A stretch of 64,000 nucleotides of DNA from Marinobacterium jannaschii DSM 6295 (GCF_000620085.1 NZ_JHVJ01000010.1:186001-250000), one strand, 5' to 3'. Counted from the first letter of the stretch, positions 33,861 to 43,560 are shown. Notes: generated from the sequence alone by a model not told the origin. A program made the numbers and translations.

Positions 33861-34166
33861 CTAGGTTAACTCGGACGGATCGATCACCACGCCCAGTGAG
33901 TTCTTGTCGATCAGCTTCTCTTTACTGGCTTCGCGGTAACGGAAGGTCACTTTCTTGCCCAGCTCGATAGCGATCTCCTGATCGACCGACTGATAGCGGT
34001 ATTTCTCGCCATCAACCGTAATATGGTGGACGTAGTACTGAGGCATCCCTACCCAGTCGTTGAAGGGGCCTTCGGTTTCGATCTGCTCCAGGGTGCCGCG
34101 GGCGCTCAGTTTCTGGTTGGTCTTACCGTATCTGGACTTGCCCCGGCTGTTAGGATTCCACGCCAT
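33861..34166 (-). CDS. Hypothetical protein, 101 aa
   Basis: I do not recognise this gene. 101 residues, very basic N-terminus (MAWNPNSRGKSRYGKTNQKLS) then a mixed region with an aromatic-rich PQYYVHHITVDGEKYRYQS strand and GKKVTFRYREAS. It looks like a small beta-barrel or OB-like nucleic-acid-binding domain, but this is only composition-based inference. AGGAGAAACT precedes the ATG, which supports a real gene. Upstream on the same strand is a J-domain protein gene, with no obvious co-regulation. Confidence 0.8.
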   Translation of the reverse strand: MAWNPNSRGKSRYGKTNQKLSARGTLEQIETEGPFNDWVGMPQYYVHHITVDGEKYRYQSVDQEIAIELGKKVTFRYREASKEKLIDKNSLGVVIDPSELT

Positions 34167-34269
34167 AGTTTCTCCTGTTTAACGCGCTGTGGATTCAATC
34201 GCTATAGGCTAGCACAGAGGCATTTCCGGTGCGCTTGAAAAATGCCTTTGTGGGCGAATTCCGGCCGCT

Positions 34270-35001
34270 TCAGGCCTTCAACAGCTGATCCTTGGCCTGA
34301 TTGATCTTCGCGGCCAGGTAATCGCTGCCGCCGCGATCCGGATGCACCTTCTGCATCAGGCGGCGGTGGGCGTCGATGACCTCCTGCTCAGAGGGATCGC
34401 TGTTCAGCCCCAGAATCTGGCAGGCCTCTTCATTACTCATGGGGCCGCCCGGTTCATGTGCCTGTTGCTGACCATTGCCCGGATCATCCTGCCGCCAGCT
34501 GTCGCCGAAGCGTTTGTCCAGATAGGCCTCCAGCAGCCGGGCAGATTCATTGTCCTGTCGGCGGCATTCGCTCAGCAGCTGCATAAACTCCTGTTCGCTG
34601 AGGCCGCTGAGCGGTCGTCCCTGCAGCTGGCCTGCGGTGACGCTACCCTGCATCTGGCCGGAGTCGTGATCCAGTATCATCGTCAGCATCGCGGTACTGA
34701 CCTCGGAAGTGTTACCGCTGGAGCTATGGCCCGGGTTGCCGCTTCGTTTCAGCAGGCTGCCGAAGGGGATAAGCCGCAGTAAAAGAGGGAACAGCTTTTT
34801 CAGGAACGGCAGCACGGCCACAATCAGCGCGCCAAGCCAGTGCAGCCGGCCCGTGACCGCCAGATAGATCAGGGCCAGTACCACCACCAGCATTGCCAGC
34901 TTCAGGCTGGCGCTGCGCTGTTGTTTTGCGGGCTGGCTGCGTACCCAGAAGTAACCGCAGATCAAAAACAGGCTGAGGAGGAATAATCCGAAGGGGTGCA
35001 C
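34270..35001 (-). CDS. Membrane-anchored J-domain protein
   Basis: 243 residues starting with GTG (GGAGT six bases upstream). Two hydrophobic segments near the N-terminus (FGLFLLSLFLICGYFWV and ASLKLAMLVVVLALIYLAV) followed by an SGNTSEVSTAMLTMILDHDSG region and a C-terminal J domain: CQILGLNSDPSEQEVIDAHRRLMQKVHPDRGGSDYLAAKINQAKDQLL, with the HPD motif intact. This C-terminal J-domain layout, anchored in the membrane like TIM14/DjlC types, would recruit DnaK to the inner membrane. Function of the middle domain (SEVST...MQGSVT) unknown. Confidence 0.92.
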   Translation of the reverse strand: MHPFGLFLLSLFLICGYFWVRSQPAKQQRSASLKLAMLVVVLALIYLAVTGRLHWLGALIVAVLPFLKKLFPLLLRLIPFGSLLKRSGNPGHSSSGNTSEVSTAMLTMILDHDSGQMQGSVTAGQLQGRPLSGLSEQEFMQLLSECRRQDNESARLLEAYLDKRFGDSWRQDDPGNGQQQAHEPGGPMSNEEACQILGLNSDPSEQEVIDAHRRLMQKVHPDRGGSDYLAAKINQAKDQLLKA

Positions 35002-35053
35002 AGTAACTCCTGATTAAATGAACTGATTATCAGTATAGAGTGGCCAGGGGGCC

Positions 35054-35995
35054 TTAGTTTCCGGTCAGTTTTTTTGCGCCGCTGAGTAGGAGCAGAATCA
35101 GGCCTCCGGCGATCAGTCCGGCCAGCGCATTCAGCAGGGTCGGTGTCAGCACCGCCAATAGCGGGCCGATGGCGGCGATGGACGCTACAGCTTCTGTGAC
35201 AGGGTGGATCAGCTCATGTGAGCCGGGTATGCCATGCATCAGAATACCGCCTCCCACCATAAACATGGCGATGGTACCGACCACCGTCAGCAGTTTCATC
35301 AGCCGCGGTGCAAAGGCCAGCAACTGTTCGCCGAACCAGCGTTGCAAGCCGCCGTTCTGATCCCGTTCGGCGCGGTTAACCAGCCAGAGCCCGGCATCGT
35401 CCAGCTTGACGATGCCAGCCACCAGACTGTAGACGCCGACGGTCATCAGCAGGGCGATGGTTGAAATCACCATAATCTGGGTGATCAGTTCCGCCTGTTG
35501 TACTGTTCCCAGGGCGATAACGATAATCTCGGCGGAGAGAATAAAGTCGGTGCGGATTGCCCCCCGGATCTTTTCCCGTTCGAAGCTCACCATATCGGTG
35601 CTCGGGTCGTTCAGGGCCTGGCTGATTTTCTGCCGCGCGGCGGCATCCTCTTCGGCGCTGTGCAGATACTTGTGGGCTACCTTCTCGAAGCCCTCGTAAC
35701 AGAGGAAAGCGCCGCCGAGCATCAACAGGGGGGTGATCAGCCAGGGAATAAAGGCACTGATCAGCAGCGCTGCCGGAACCAGGATCAGCTTATTGCGAAA
35801 CGAACCCTTGGCCACGGCCCAGACCACCGGAATCTCACGCTCCGCACGCACGCCAGACACCTGCTCGGCATTCAGGGCCAGGTCATCGCCCAGTACCCCG
35901 GCCGTTTTGCGGGCGGCGACTTTAGACATCACGGCAACATCGTCCAGTACGGTGGCGATATCGTCTAGCAGGGTTAACAGGCTGGCTCCGGCCAC
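35054..35995 (-). CDS. yedI: DUF808 (YedI) family membrane protein
   Basis: 313 residues beginning with GTG (AAGGAG upstream). Start MAGASLLTLLDDIATVLDDVAVMSKVAARKTAGVLGDDLALNAEQVSGV is the DUF808 signature, with four to six hydrophobic segments (LILVPAALLISAFIPWLITPLLMLGGAFLCYEG and others) downstream. Inner-membrane protein of unknown role. The J-domain protein gene follows on the same strand 52 bases later. Confidence 0.94.
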   Translation of the reverse strand: MAGASLLTLLDDIATVLDDVAVMSKVAARKTAGVLGDDLALNAEQVSGVRAEREIPVVWAVAKGSFRNKLILVPAALLISAFIPWLITPLLMLGGAFLCYEGFEKVAHKYLHSAEEDAAARQKISQALNDPSTDMVSFEREKIRGAIRTDFILSAEIIVIALGTVQQAELITQIMVISTIALLMTVGVYSLVAGIVKLDDAGLWLVNRAERDQNGGLQRWFGEQLLAFAPRLMKLLTVVGTIAMFMVGGGILMHGIPGSHELIHPVTEAVASIAAIGPLLAVLTPTLLNALAGLIAGGLILLLLSGAKKLTGN

Positions 35996-36058
35996 GGCAG
36001 ATCTCCTTAATCTCTGAATAGCTGCCGCTATTGTGGCATAGGCGCCTGCGGCTGCGAA

Positions 36059-36946
36059 TCAGCTATTCCACAAAATAAAGATGACAGACAGGGCGATGGC
36101 GGCAAAACCCGCATACTCCCTGGGGCTGTGTTGCTCCTTAAACCAGCGTGCAGACAGCAGGAGCATAAAGAAGAATTCGATCTGGCCGACGGTTTTAACC
36201 AGCGCGGCATTCTCCAGTGTCATGGCGGTAAACCAGCCCGCTGAACCGATAACGCTGGTGATGCCGACCCGGATAGAGAGCCCGCGATGGCGGAACAACA
36301 ATCGTAACGGGTCGGGCGAACGGAGCAGCATGTAGATCAACAGCATCATTGTCTGCAGGCTGATCATGGTGGCCAGCGTTACCGCCGCATTGAGTATCCA
36401 CTGATCGCCCAGGCTCAGGCCCGCCTGGCGGACCCAGAGTGAGGTCAGGGCGAAGCCCAGTCCACTGCATAAGCCCAGCCCGGTGGTGGCCATGCCGTTG
36501 CCCTGCCTGAAGTTGATCCCCTTGGCCGGACTCAGCAGCAGTACACCGGCGGCACCGATCATCACACCAACCCAGCCGCTGAGTGCTAAGGGATCGCTGA
36601 AGATCAGAAAGCCGAGCAGGGCGATCAGCAGGGTTTCGGTCTTGGCGAAGGTGGTGCCGATGGCGTAATTACGTTGGGCAAACAGCCGTACCATTAAAAC
36701 GGTGGCGATAATCTGGGTCACGGAGGCGGCGATACTGTAACCCCAGAACGCCGCGCTGAACTGCAGCGGAGCCTGTTGGCTGGGTAGCAAGGCTGCCAGA
36801 TAGAGCCAGGCGAATGGCAGGGCGAAAAGGTAACGGGCCAGCGTGGCGGCGGTGGCACTGCTCTGTTCGGCAAGTTGTTTCTGATACGCGGTACGCACGG
36901 CCTGCATAGCTGCTGCGACCAGCGTGCAGATTATCCATAAGGGCAT
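36059..36946 (-). CDS. EamA/DMT family transporter
   Basis: 295 residues with ten hydrophobic segments in two repeats. The start is MPLWIICTLVAAAMQAVRTAYQKQLAEQSS and the second repeat ends GQIEFFFMLLLSARWFKEQHSPREYAGFAAIALSVIFILW. Typical small-molecule efflux/uptake carrier of unknown substrate. Not in an obvious operon; the gene upstream (37032-37742) is 85 bases away on the same strand. Confidence 0.9.
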   Translation of the reverse strand: MPLWIICTLVAAAMQAVRTAYQKQLAEQSSATAATLARYLFALPFAWLYLAALLPSQQAPLQFSAAFWGYSIAASVTQIIATVLMVRLFAQRNYAIGTTFAKTETLLIALLGFLIFSDPLALSGWVGVMIGAAGVLLLSPAKGINFRQGNGMATTGLGLCSGLGFALTSLWVRQAGLSLGDQWILNAAVTLATMISLQTMMLLIYMLLRSPDPLRLLFRHRGLSIRVGITSVIGSAGWFTAMTLENAALVKTVGQIEFFFMLLLSARWFKEQHSPREYAGFAAIALSVIFILWNS

Positions 36947-37031
36947 CGGAGCATCCTCGTCTTGGGAATGCTCAGTGTAAAAATCCGCTGCTATGACGTA
37001 AAACGGTGATTTCTACTTCTTTAGATTCCTG

Positions 37032-37742
37032 TCAGGAATCAAAAAGCTGGTGGGTCAGTTTCAGGACTTCGCCCTGCTTGCGCCGGGCAAAATCCTCCAG
37101 GGCTTTGCGGCCACCGGCGGCATAGATCGCCACCGCCGCCAGCAGATCATGCAGGATCTTAGCGCTGTGGCTGCCAAAGCTGCTGTAGGCGCCGCCGGAC
37201 AGGCGGGCGATCTGTTTAAAGCAGCGCTTGGCGACCAGCTCATTGCCCTCCTGGAAGACAAACACCGGCGTACCCAGCAGCCCCAGCTCGCCGGCCTGCT
37301 GACAGATCTTATCCACGGACTCCTCGACACAGTCGCCAATATAGATGATCGCCTGCACTTTTCGCAGCCGGGTTTCGAACAGGGCATGGTTAAGCAACCG
37401 CTCAATCTGGGTATGACCGGCCATACACTGTACGCCATTCATCTGTTTAAGCAGGGTGTTGGTATTGCTCAGCCAGTCGCTGTGATAGAAATCGCCGAAG
37501 CCGCGAAAATAGCACAGTTGCACCTGCAGTCCGCCGATGTCAGCGGCTGCCCGGAACATCTCACTCTGCAGATGGCAGGCGTGATCCCAGGTGGGCTGGC
37601 GGCTGGCGGTGGCATCCAGGGCAAACACCAGACGTCCGGCATCTTCAGTAGTGACTACGGCGGGAGCCCGCTGTAGCTGATCGATAAAGGCATCAATATC
37701 CTGTCGGGAGGAGGTTGTGACCGGTGGCTTGGACTGACTCAT
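37032..37742 (-). CDS. VWA domain-containing protein
   Basis: 236 residues. A vWA-like fold is indicated by VFALDATASRQPTWDHAC (a DxTxS-type MIDAS, here with Thr and Ser) near residue 40, VQLCYFRGFGDFY, and later QAIIYIGDCVEESVDKICQQAGELGLLGTPVFVFQEG. Such stand-alone VWA proteins bind metal ions through MIDAS and often act in tellurite/stress (Ter-like) or chaperone clusters. The stop codon lies inside a palindrome GATTCCTG/CAGGAATC (37024-37040). No clear partner nearby. Confidence 0.85.
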   Translation of the reverse strand: MSQSKPPVTTSSRQDIDAFIDQLQRAPAVVTTEDAGRLVFALDATASRQPTWDHACHLQSEMFRAAADIGGLQVQLCYFRGFGDFYHSDWLSNTNTLLKQMNGVQCMAGHTQIERLLNHALFETRLRKVQAIIYIGDCVEESVDKICQQAGELGLLGTPVFVFQEGNELVAKRCFKQIARLSGGAYSSFGSHSAKILHDLLAAVAIYAAGGRKALEDFARRKQGEVLKLTHQLFDS

Positions 37743-37852
37743 AACGGGCTGCTCGGTTGGCGGATATGGTCATTATAGCGTTTGTACCCGTCTGCCAACC
37801 GAGATGTTAAGGGGCGGGCAGTCCCGGGGCCGATCTCAGGGCATCTACAGAT

Positions 37853-37883
37853 AAGCCGGGCATGCCTGCAGGCAGCCCGGCTT
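37853..37883 (-). terminator. Hairpin downstream of the acyltransferase gene
   Basis: AAGCCGGGC-A-TGCC (37853-37866) pairs with GGCA-GCCCGGCTT (37871-37883) around a TGCA loop, with one bulged A. It is 31 bases after the minus-strand stop codon at 37914; the T-tract is poor, so efficiency is uncertain. Confidence 0.5.
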
Positions 37884-37913
37884 TGGAACACGATTGGGGA
37901 GGGGGCAGTGCGC

Positions 37914-39653
37914 TCAGGCTGAATTGAACTCGGGGCTGCGGCTTACCTCTGTGCCCAGATAGCGATTCCGTTTCTTGGCTTTTACGTATTCCATATCGAC
38001 CAGCACCAGGCCGTCGACACAGTAGTTGAAATCGGCATCGACACCGAAATCAAGGAAGCGAACGCCACCCGGTTCACACAGCTCGCTGTACTGCTTGTAC
38101 AGGGTCGGCACGCTGACACCGAGGAACTCCAGCTGCTCTTTCAGGATGCGGAAATCCGCCTTGTAGTCATCGCCACTGAACAGGCGCGCCATATTGCGTT
38201 CGGTCTCGCTGTCGATCTGGTAGGGAGAGCGGGAACGGCCGAGGTCTTCCTGATCGGAGAAATAGTGGCGGTAGAACCAGATCAGCATATCCTTGGCCGC
38301 CTTGGGGTAGGCGTTGCTGAGACTGACCGGGCCGTACATATAGCGTACCTGGGGATGGTTGCGCAGGTAGGCGCCGATACCATACCAGAGGTAATCCAGG
38401 CTGCGCTTACCCCAGTACTTGGGCTGTACAAAGCTGCGTCCCAGCTCGATACCCTGCTCAAAGTAGGGCTTCATCTGTGCTGAATAGTTGAACAGGGTGC
38501 CGCTGTAGAGCAGGTTCTGGTCCGCATCCAGCTTCCAGCTTTCCGCCAGGCGGTAGGCGCCGGCGATCTCCAGTTCCTCTTCATCCCAGAGGATCAGGTG
38601 GCGATAGTACTGGTCATACTGGTCGAGGTCTTTCTTCTCGCCGGTGCCTTCACCGACACAGCGAAAGGCGATCTCTCGCAGGCGGCCGATTTCGGCAATC
38701 ACCGCCGAGTCGGGTTTGAAGTCGAACAGATAGATCTTTTTACCGTCGGAAGTCTCACCCAGGCGCTGGGCTTCGCGCAGTTCCTGTTTCAGGCTCTGGC
38801 GATCCTGAGGGTGGGCGATAGTCTTTTCGGTGATAAACAGCGGCTTTTTGTTTTTAGCGATCCGATACAGGTGCTTTTTCAGTAACTTGGTCTTTTCTGC
38901 GGTGGAAACAGGTACCGCGTCCAGCTGGCTGAAAGGGATGGTTTCGCCGACCCGCATCCGGATGGAAATGGACTTCTTGTTAAACATCTCCCGCGCCAGC
39001 AACAGGGTCGAGGCATTACGGTTAATGTAGGAGACGCCGTAGAACAGCGAGGAGTTTTTACCACCGATATAGATCGGCAGAATCGGAGCATTGGCTTTTT
39101 TGGCAAAGCGCAGGAAGCCACTGTTCCATTTACCATCTTTTATACCGGTAAATCCGGCGCGGGAAACCTCGCCTGCCGGGAAGACGATTACCGCCTCCTC
39201 GTTCTGCAGTGATTCGACAATACGGGCGATATCCCCCTTACGGGTGCTTTTGCTCATATTGTCCACCGGCAGGAACAGACGTTTCAGCGGGTCGAAGTGC
39301 ATCAGCAGGTCGTTGGCCACGATCTTTACATCCCGGCGTACCTCGCCGACCATTTTCAGCAGTGCCAGGCCATCAAGCGCACCCAGCGGGTGGTTGGCGA
39401 CAATCACTACCCGGCCGGAGGAGGGGATATTTATCCGGTCCTTATTGCTCAGGGTGTAGCCAAAATTGAAGTGATCCAGCACCCGGTCGATAAACTCAAA
39501 GCCGGTGGCATCGCTGTTGGTTTGCAGAAACTGGTTAATTTCATTCTCATGCACCAGCTTTCGTAACAAAAACAGGGTAGACCGTTTCAGAGGCGTCGGT
39601 TTTTCAACAAAAGTGGGATATTTGTTGCTAATCGCTTTTTCAACGTTGATCAC
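37914..39653 (-). CDS. olsF: OlsF-like bifunctional ornithine-lipid acyltransferase
   Basis: About 579 residues from GTG 39653 (AGAAGG upstream); a TTG at 39692 would add 13 residues. N-terminal PlsC-type acyltransferase: HX4D motif NHPLGALDG near residue 84, FPAGEVSRAGFTGIKDGKW and PILPIYIGGKNSSLFY. C-terminal OlsB/GNAT-like acyl-ACP N-acyltransferase: EIGRLREIAFRCVGEGTG, DQYDQYYRHLILWDEEELEIAGAYR, GRSFVQPKYWGKRSLDYLW. OlsF enzymes first N-acylate ornithine, then O-acylate the hydroxy group to make ornithine lipids, a phosphate-sparing membrane lipid. The full two-domain order fits OlsF; the ornithine specificity is inferred from the family. Confidence 0.9.
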   Translation of the reverse strand: MINVEKAISNKYPTFVEKPTPLKRSTLFLLRKLVHENEINQFLQTNSDATGFEFIDRVLDHFNFGYTLSNKDRINIPSSGRVVIVANHPLGALDGLALLKMVGEVRRDVKIVANDLLMHFDPLKRLFLPVDNMSKSTRKGDIARIVESLQNEEAVIVFPAGEVSRAGFTGIKDGKWNSGFLRFAKKANAPILPIYIGGKNSSLFYGVSYINRNASTLLLAREMFNKKSISIRMRVGETIPFSQLDAVPVSTAEKTKLLKKHLYRIAKNKKPLFITEKTIAHPQDRQSLKQELREAQRLGETSDGKKIYLFDFKPDSAVIAEIGRLREIAFRCVGEGTGEKKDLDQYDQYYRHLILWDEEELEIAGAYRLAESWKLDADQNLLYSGTLFNYSAQMKPYFEQGIELGRSFVQPKYWGKRSLDYLWYGIGAYLRNHPQVRYMYGPVSLSNAYPKAAKDMLIWFYRHYFSDQEDLGRSRSPYQIDSETERNMARLFSGDDYKADFRILKEQLEFLGVSVPTLYKQYSELCEPGGVRFLDFGVDADFNYCVDGLVLVDMEYVKAKKRNRYLGTEVSRSPEFNSA

Positions 39654-39785
39654 GTTGCAGACCTTCTCGTTCTCATTTCCAATGATGAACAATCTATGAG
39701 AGATTTGTGACTGCAGCTTGACCGCCTTTTGACCCTTTTGTGACAGGGGCCGGTTTCAATTTCAGGGGATTTAAGGGAGCAGTGG

Positions 39786-40091
39786 ATGTTTGTAGTATCC
39801 AACCGGGTTTATGTTAATGATGGCTGGTGTGATGAATTTGAAGCGCGCTTTCGCAAGCGGGCGGGTGAAATCGATAAGCAACCCGGATTTGTAAAGATGG
39901 CGGTACTGCGTCCGGCAAAGCCCGGCGCACCTTATGTGGTTCAGACCGAATGGCAGGACCGGGCGGCGTTTGATGGCTGGGTTGGTAGTGAGGATTTTCG
40001 TAAGGCCCATGCCAATCCGATGCCCAAAGACGCTTTTGCCGGCGGTGGCGGCATTGAGATGCATGAGGTCATTATCTCGACCGATCAGTAA
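39786..40091 (+). CDS. Antibiotic biosynthesis monooxygenase / heme-degrading monooxygenase family protein
   Basis: 101 residues, ABM fold. VVSNRVYVNDGWCDEFEARFRKRAGEIDKQPGFVKMAVLRP and TEWQDRAAFDGWVGSEDFRKAH match the IsdG/HmoB-like heme monooxygenase and ABM families, which degrade heme or oxidise small aromatics. ABM-domain proteins are hard to assign from sequence alone. The key Asn or His of IsdG cannot be confirmed by eye. Stands alone between olsF (divergent) and the GGDEF-EAL gene. Confidence 0.8.
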   Translation: MFVVSNRVYVNDGWCDEFEARFRKRAGEIDKQPGFVKMAVLRPAKPGAPYVVQTEWQDRAAFDGWVGSEDFRKAHANPMPKDAFAGGGGIEMHEVIISTDQ

Positions 40092-40145
40092 GTCGCCCTG
40101 AACAACAGGTTCAGAAATAATCCGGTTAACGCGAAGGATGCACAG

Positions 40146-43100
40146 ATGGAAAGGGTTTCAGAGGGAAATGCGGAGCAAAGGGAGCTGCCGGGCTGGTTGC
40201 CGTCGCTGATCGGGAGTATCGGTTCTCAGTCAGGGCTGAGCCTGCTGGTGGCGCCCGACCGGGTGCTGGCCGCCAGTGCCGGCTGGATCGGCTGCTTCGG
40301 CACTCCCGCTACTGAAACCAGTCCTCTGGACTGCCTGTCCGGCAGCATCGGCCTGTCATCCCCGGACTGGCGTCGATTACTTCAGCATCAGCAGCTGAAC
40401 ACCGGACAGGCCCAGTCGGGTCCGGTGGCTCAGAACTGGAGTCTTCAGCTGCACTGGATCGACCCTCCCGCTCCGGATGCATTAAATCCGCGCACCGGCA
40501 TTGCCATCATCAGTCTTCAGCAGCCGGATCAATTACTGGTTAATGACCGCTCGATGAGCCGCCTGGTAGACCGCATAATCAATCTGCACGGTCAGGCGCT
40601 GTATGACGAACTGGTCACGGCGCTGACGCAAGAGTTACCGATTGATGTCGCCATGCTGGGCATTCTGGACGGGGAGAACCAGGACAGTGTGCGCAGCCTG
40701 GCGCTGATGGCCGACGGCCAGTTGCAGCCGGTGCTGACCTATGCGCTGCAACATACCCCCTGTGCTGAAGTGTTGCGCGGTATTCCCTGCGTATACGACA
40801 GCAACCTGCAGCAACAGTTTCCCGACGATCTGCTGCTGCAGGAGATGGCGGCCGAAAGCTATCTGGGAGTGCCGCTCAAAGGCCGAAACGGCGAATCTCT
40901 GGGGCTGCTGGTATTGATGGCCCGCCAGCCGATGCGCTTTTCCAGCGGTGTGCTGATGTTGCTGAAGATGATCGTCAGCCGTATTGATGTGGAGCTGGAA
41001 CATGCCCAGGCCGCAGACCGGCTGGCGCTGAATGAGCTGAGCCTGCTGAAGGCCGAGCAGATGGCGCGGTTGGGGGGCTGGGTGCTGAATCCGGTCAGCC
41101 AGACCCTGTACTGCACCGAAGCGATGTGCCGGTTGTTTCAGCTGCCGGACCATCAGCGGGCTTTCCATCGTCATATGCTGCTCGACCGGGTCCATGCCGA
41201 CGACCGTGACCAGCTCCGGCAGGTGGCCACCGACGCGATCCAGACGGGCAAGCCGTTCACCCGGGAACACCGGATCTGCCTGCCGGATGGCGGCGAGCGC
41301 TGGATGCGCACCCAGGCCGAGGTGGTGCGCGATCGTTCCGGGGCAACGGTCAAACTGCTGGGGATTAGCCAGGATATTACCCGGGAGGTTGAATCCGGGC
41401 GGCAGATCTTTAATTCGGAAAGCCGCTTGCGGGAGCTGATTGCCGCATCGCCCTACGGTATTACCCAGATCGATACCGACCTTAACCTGACCTATGCCAA
41501 CCGCATAGCGCACGAATTTCATGGCTATGACGAGGGGGAGATGGTGGGACGGCCGCTGGCCGACTTTATCCATCCCGATGAGCAGGCCCATTACCTGCAG
41601 CAGCTGGCTGCGCTGGACCTCAAGCACGATCGGCTGACCTATCAGCGCCGTGGCCTGCGCAAGGACGGATCGGTGATGCATCTGGATGTGGCGATCAGCG
41701 TGATGCATAGCGAAGAGGGCGAGCATCTGGGCTACATCGGTTTTATCACCGATATCACCGAGCGACTGCAATCCAGCACCCTGTTGCGGCAGCTGTCCAC
41801 GGCGGTCGAGCATTCACCGGCCGGAATTCTGATTACGGACCTGGACGGACTCGTTCAGTATGCCAACCCCTCCTTCTGTACCATCAGCGGCTATAGCCTG
41901 AAACAGATTACCGGACAGGCGCTGGAGGTACTGGAGTCAGAGCGGTCTTCGGGCGTCTATCAGCAGATGCTTGCCACGCTCAGTGCTGGCCAGAACTGGC
42001 AGAATGAGCTGAGTTGCAAACGCCAATCGGGTAGCAGCTACTGGGGGCTGGTCAGCGGTGCGCCGATTACCGGGGATGACGGGCAGATCTCTCACTTTGT
42101 CGTCATTCAGGAAGATATCTCCCTGCGTAAGGAGCAGGAGGAGTTGCTCGCCTATCAGGCCAGCTATGATGCGGTCACCGGCCTGCCAAACCGTATTCTG
42201 GCGATGGACCGCCTGACGCAGGGAATAGAGGCATCCCGGCGCGACGATCGCCATACGGTGGTGATGTTTATCGACCTTGACCAGTTTAAGCGCATTAATG
42301 ACACTTTCGGTCACAGTACCGGCGACGAGTTGCTGGTGAATGCCGCCAAGCTGCTCCGGGATGCGGTGCGCGAGGTGGATACTGTTGCCCGCTTCGGCGG
42401 CGATGAGTTCCTGGTGATTATGGATCGGGTCCCTAATCAGGAAGCGGTGGAAAAGGTCTCGGAGAAGGTACTGAATGCGTTCAACAAGCCGGTCTATCTG
42501 GGCGATCATGAACTGCTGATTACCGCCTCCATTGGTGTCTCCGTCTATCCACAGGATGGCATCGATGCCGAAACCCTGCTGAGTAACGCTGATGCTGCGA
42601 TGTATTCTGCCAAGGCGCGGGGGCGGAACTGTTTCCATTTCTTTACGCCGATGATGAACCAGATGGCCGAGGAGCGGCTGCGTATCGAAAGCCACCTGCA
42701 GCGGGCCCTTGAGTTTAAGGAGATGCGTCTCAACTTCCAGCCGGTGGTATGCCTGAAGAGCAACCGGGTGACGGCCGCCGAAGCGCTGTTGCGCTGGGAT
42801 TGCCTGAAACTGGGGCCGGTTTCGCCGGATCGCTTTATCCCATTGGCTGAGGACCTGGGCTTTATCGAAGAGTTGGGCCGCTGGGTGATCAGCCGGGTGC
42901 TGGAGCAGTATGCGGGCTGGCGGGCGGAAGGCCTGCTACCCCGTGACTTTAAGATCGCCATCAACGTCTCGCCCAAGCAGTTTCAGCGTGGGCAACTGGC
43001 CGAATTCGTGATGGCGGAGTTGAAACGAACCGATATAGCGCCTGAGCGGCTGGAGCTGGAGGTCACCGAAGGCCTGCTGATGGAACGCTGGCCCGAGGTT

Positions 43101-43481
43101 GAGGATCAGATAAAACGCCTCGACGATGCCGGTATCAGCCTGTCGATCGATGACTTCGGCACCGGTTTCTCCTCCATCAGTTACCTGCGCAAGTATCCCT
43201 TTAAGACGCTGAAAATAGATCGTTCCTTTGTGCAGGACGTACTGGACGACCGCGATGATGCCACGCTGGTGCAGTCGATCATCGCACTGGCGCGCAGTAT
43301 GGGGATGAACACCATCGCGGAGGGGGTCGAAACCGAGGGCCAGCACCACTTCCTGCAACAGGCTGGTTGTGACTGGATGCAGGGGTATTTCTACAGCAGG
43401 CCGCTGGAGGGCGATGACTTTGCGGCACTGATGCGCTCGCAGGCGGAGTTTCTGCGCCGGGCCGGTATTCCTGAAATGTAG
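40146..43481 (+). CDS. GAF-PAS-GGDEF-EAL cyclic-di-GMP signalling protein
   Basis: 1111 residues. A GAF-like domain (about 140-290, containing CAEVLRGIPCVYDSN), three PAS domains (about 300-670, e.g. RLRELIAASPYGITQIDTDLN and VEHSPAGILITDLDGLVQYANPSFC), then GGDEF (VARFGGDEFLVIMDR) and EAL (TAAEALLRW). The GGDEF signature is intact and a RxxD inhibitory site (REVD) sits five residues upstream. EAL metal and catalytic motifs are intact (NVSPKQFQ, DDFGTGFSSISYL, KIDRSFV, EGVETEGQ). It therefore may both make and break c-di-GMP, with net output set by the sensors. No membrane segment is visible, so cytoplasmic. Confidence 0.95.
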   Translation: MERVSEGNAEQRELPGWLPSLIGSIGSQSGLSLLVAPDRVLAASAGWIGCFGTPATETSPLDCLSGSIGLSSPDWRRLLQHQQLNTGQAQSGPVAQNWSLQLHWIDPPAPDALNPRTGIAIISLQQPDQLLVNDRSMSRLVDRIINLHGQALYDELVTALTQELPIDVAMLGILDGENQDSVRSLALMADGQLQPVLTYALQHTPCAEVLRGIPCVYDSNLQQQFPDDLLLQEMAAESYLGVPLKGRNGESLGLLVLMARQPMRFSSGVLMLLKMIVSRIDVELEHAQAADRLALNELSLLKAEQMARLGGWVLNPVSQTLYCTEAMCRLFQLPDHQRAFHRHMLLDRVHADDRDQLRQVATDAIQTGKPFTREHRICLPDGGERWMRTQAEVVRDRSGATVKLLGISQDITREVESGRQIFNSESRLRELIAASPYGITQIDTDLNLTYANRIAHEFHGYDEGEMVGRPLADFIHPDEQAHYLQQLAALDLKHDRLTYQRRGLRKDGSVMHLDVAISVMHSEEGEHLGYIGFITDITERLQSSTLLRQLSTAVEHSPAGILITDLDGLVQYANPSFCTISGYSLKQITGQALEVLESERSSGVYQQMLATLSAGQNWQNELSCKRQSGSSYWGLVSGAPITGDDGQISHFVVIQEDISLRKEQEELLAYQASYDAVTGLPNRILAMDRLTQGIEASRRDDRHTVVMFIDLDQFKRINDTFGHSTGDELLVNAAKLLRDAVREVDTVARFGGDEFLVIMDRVPNQEAVEKVSEKVLNAFNKPVYLGDHELLITASIGVSVYPQDGIDAETLLSNADAAMYSAKARGRNCFHFFTPMMNQMAEERLRIESHLQRALEFKEMRLNFQPVVCLKSNRVTAAEALLRWDCLKLGPVSPDRFIPLAEDLGFIEELGRWVISRVLEQYAGWRAEGLLPRDFKIAINVSPKQFQRGQLAEFVMAELKRTDIAPERLELEVTEGLLMERWPEVEDQIKRLDDAGISLSIDDFGTGFSSISYLRKYPFKTLKIDRSFVQDVLDDRDDATLVQSIIALARSMGMNTIAEGVETEGQHHFLQQAGCDWMQGYFYSRPLEGDDFAALMRSQAEFLRRAGIPEM

Positions 43482-43560
43482 AGAAGCGCTTGCCTGGCCG
43501 CCCGCTGTACCCGGATGGGCACTCAATGATCTGGAAAAAGGCGTTATTTATCGCTAATAT

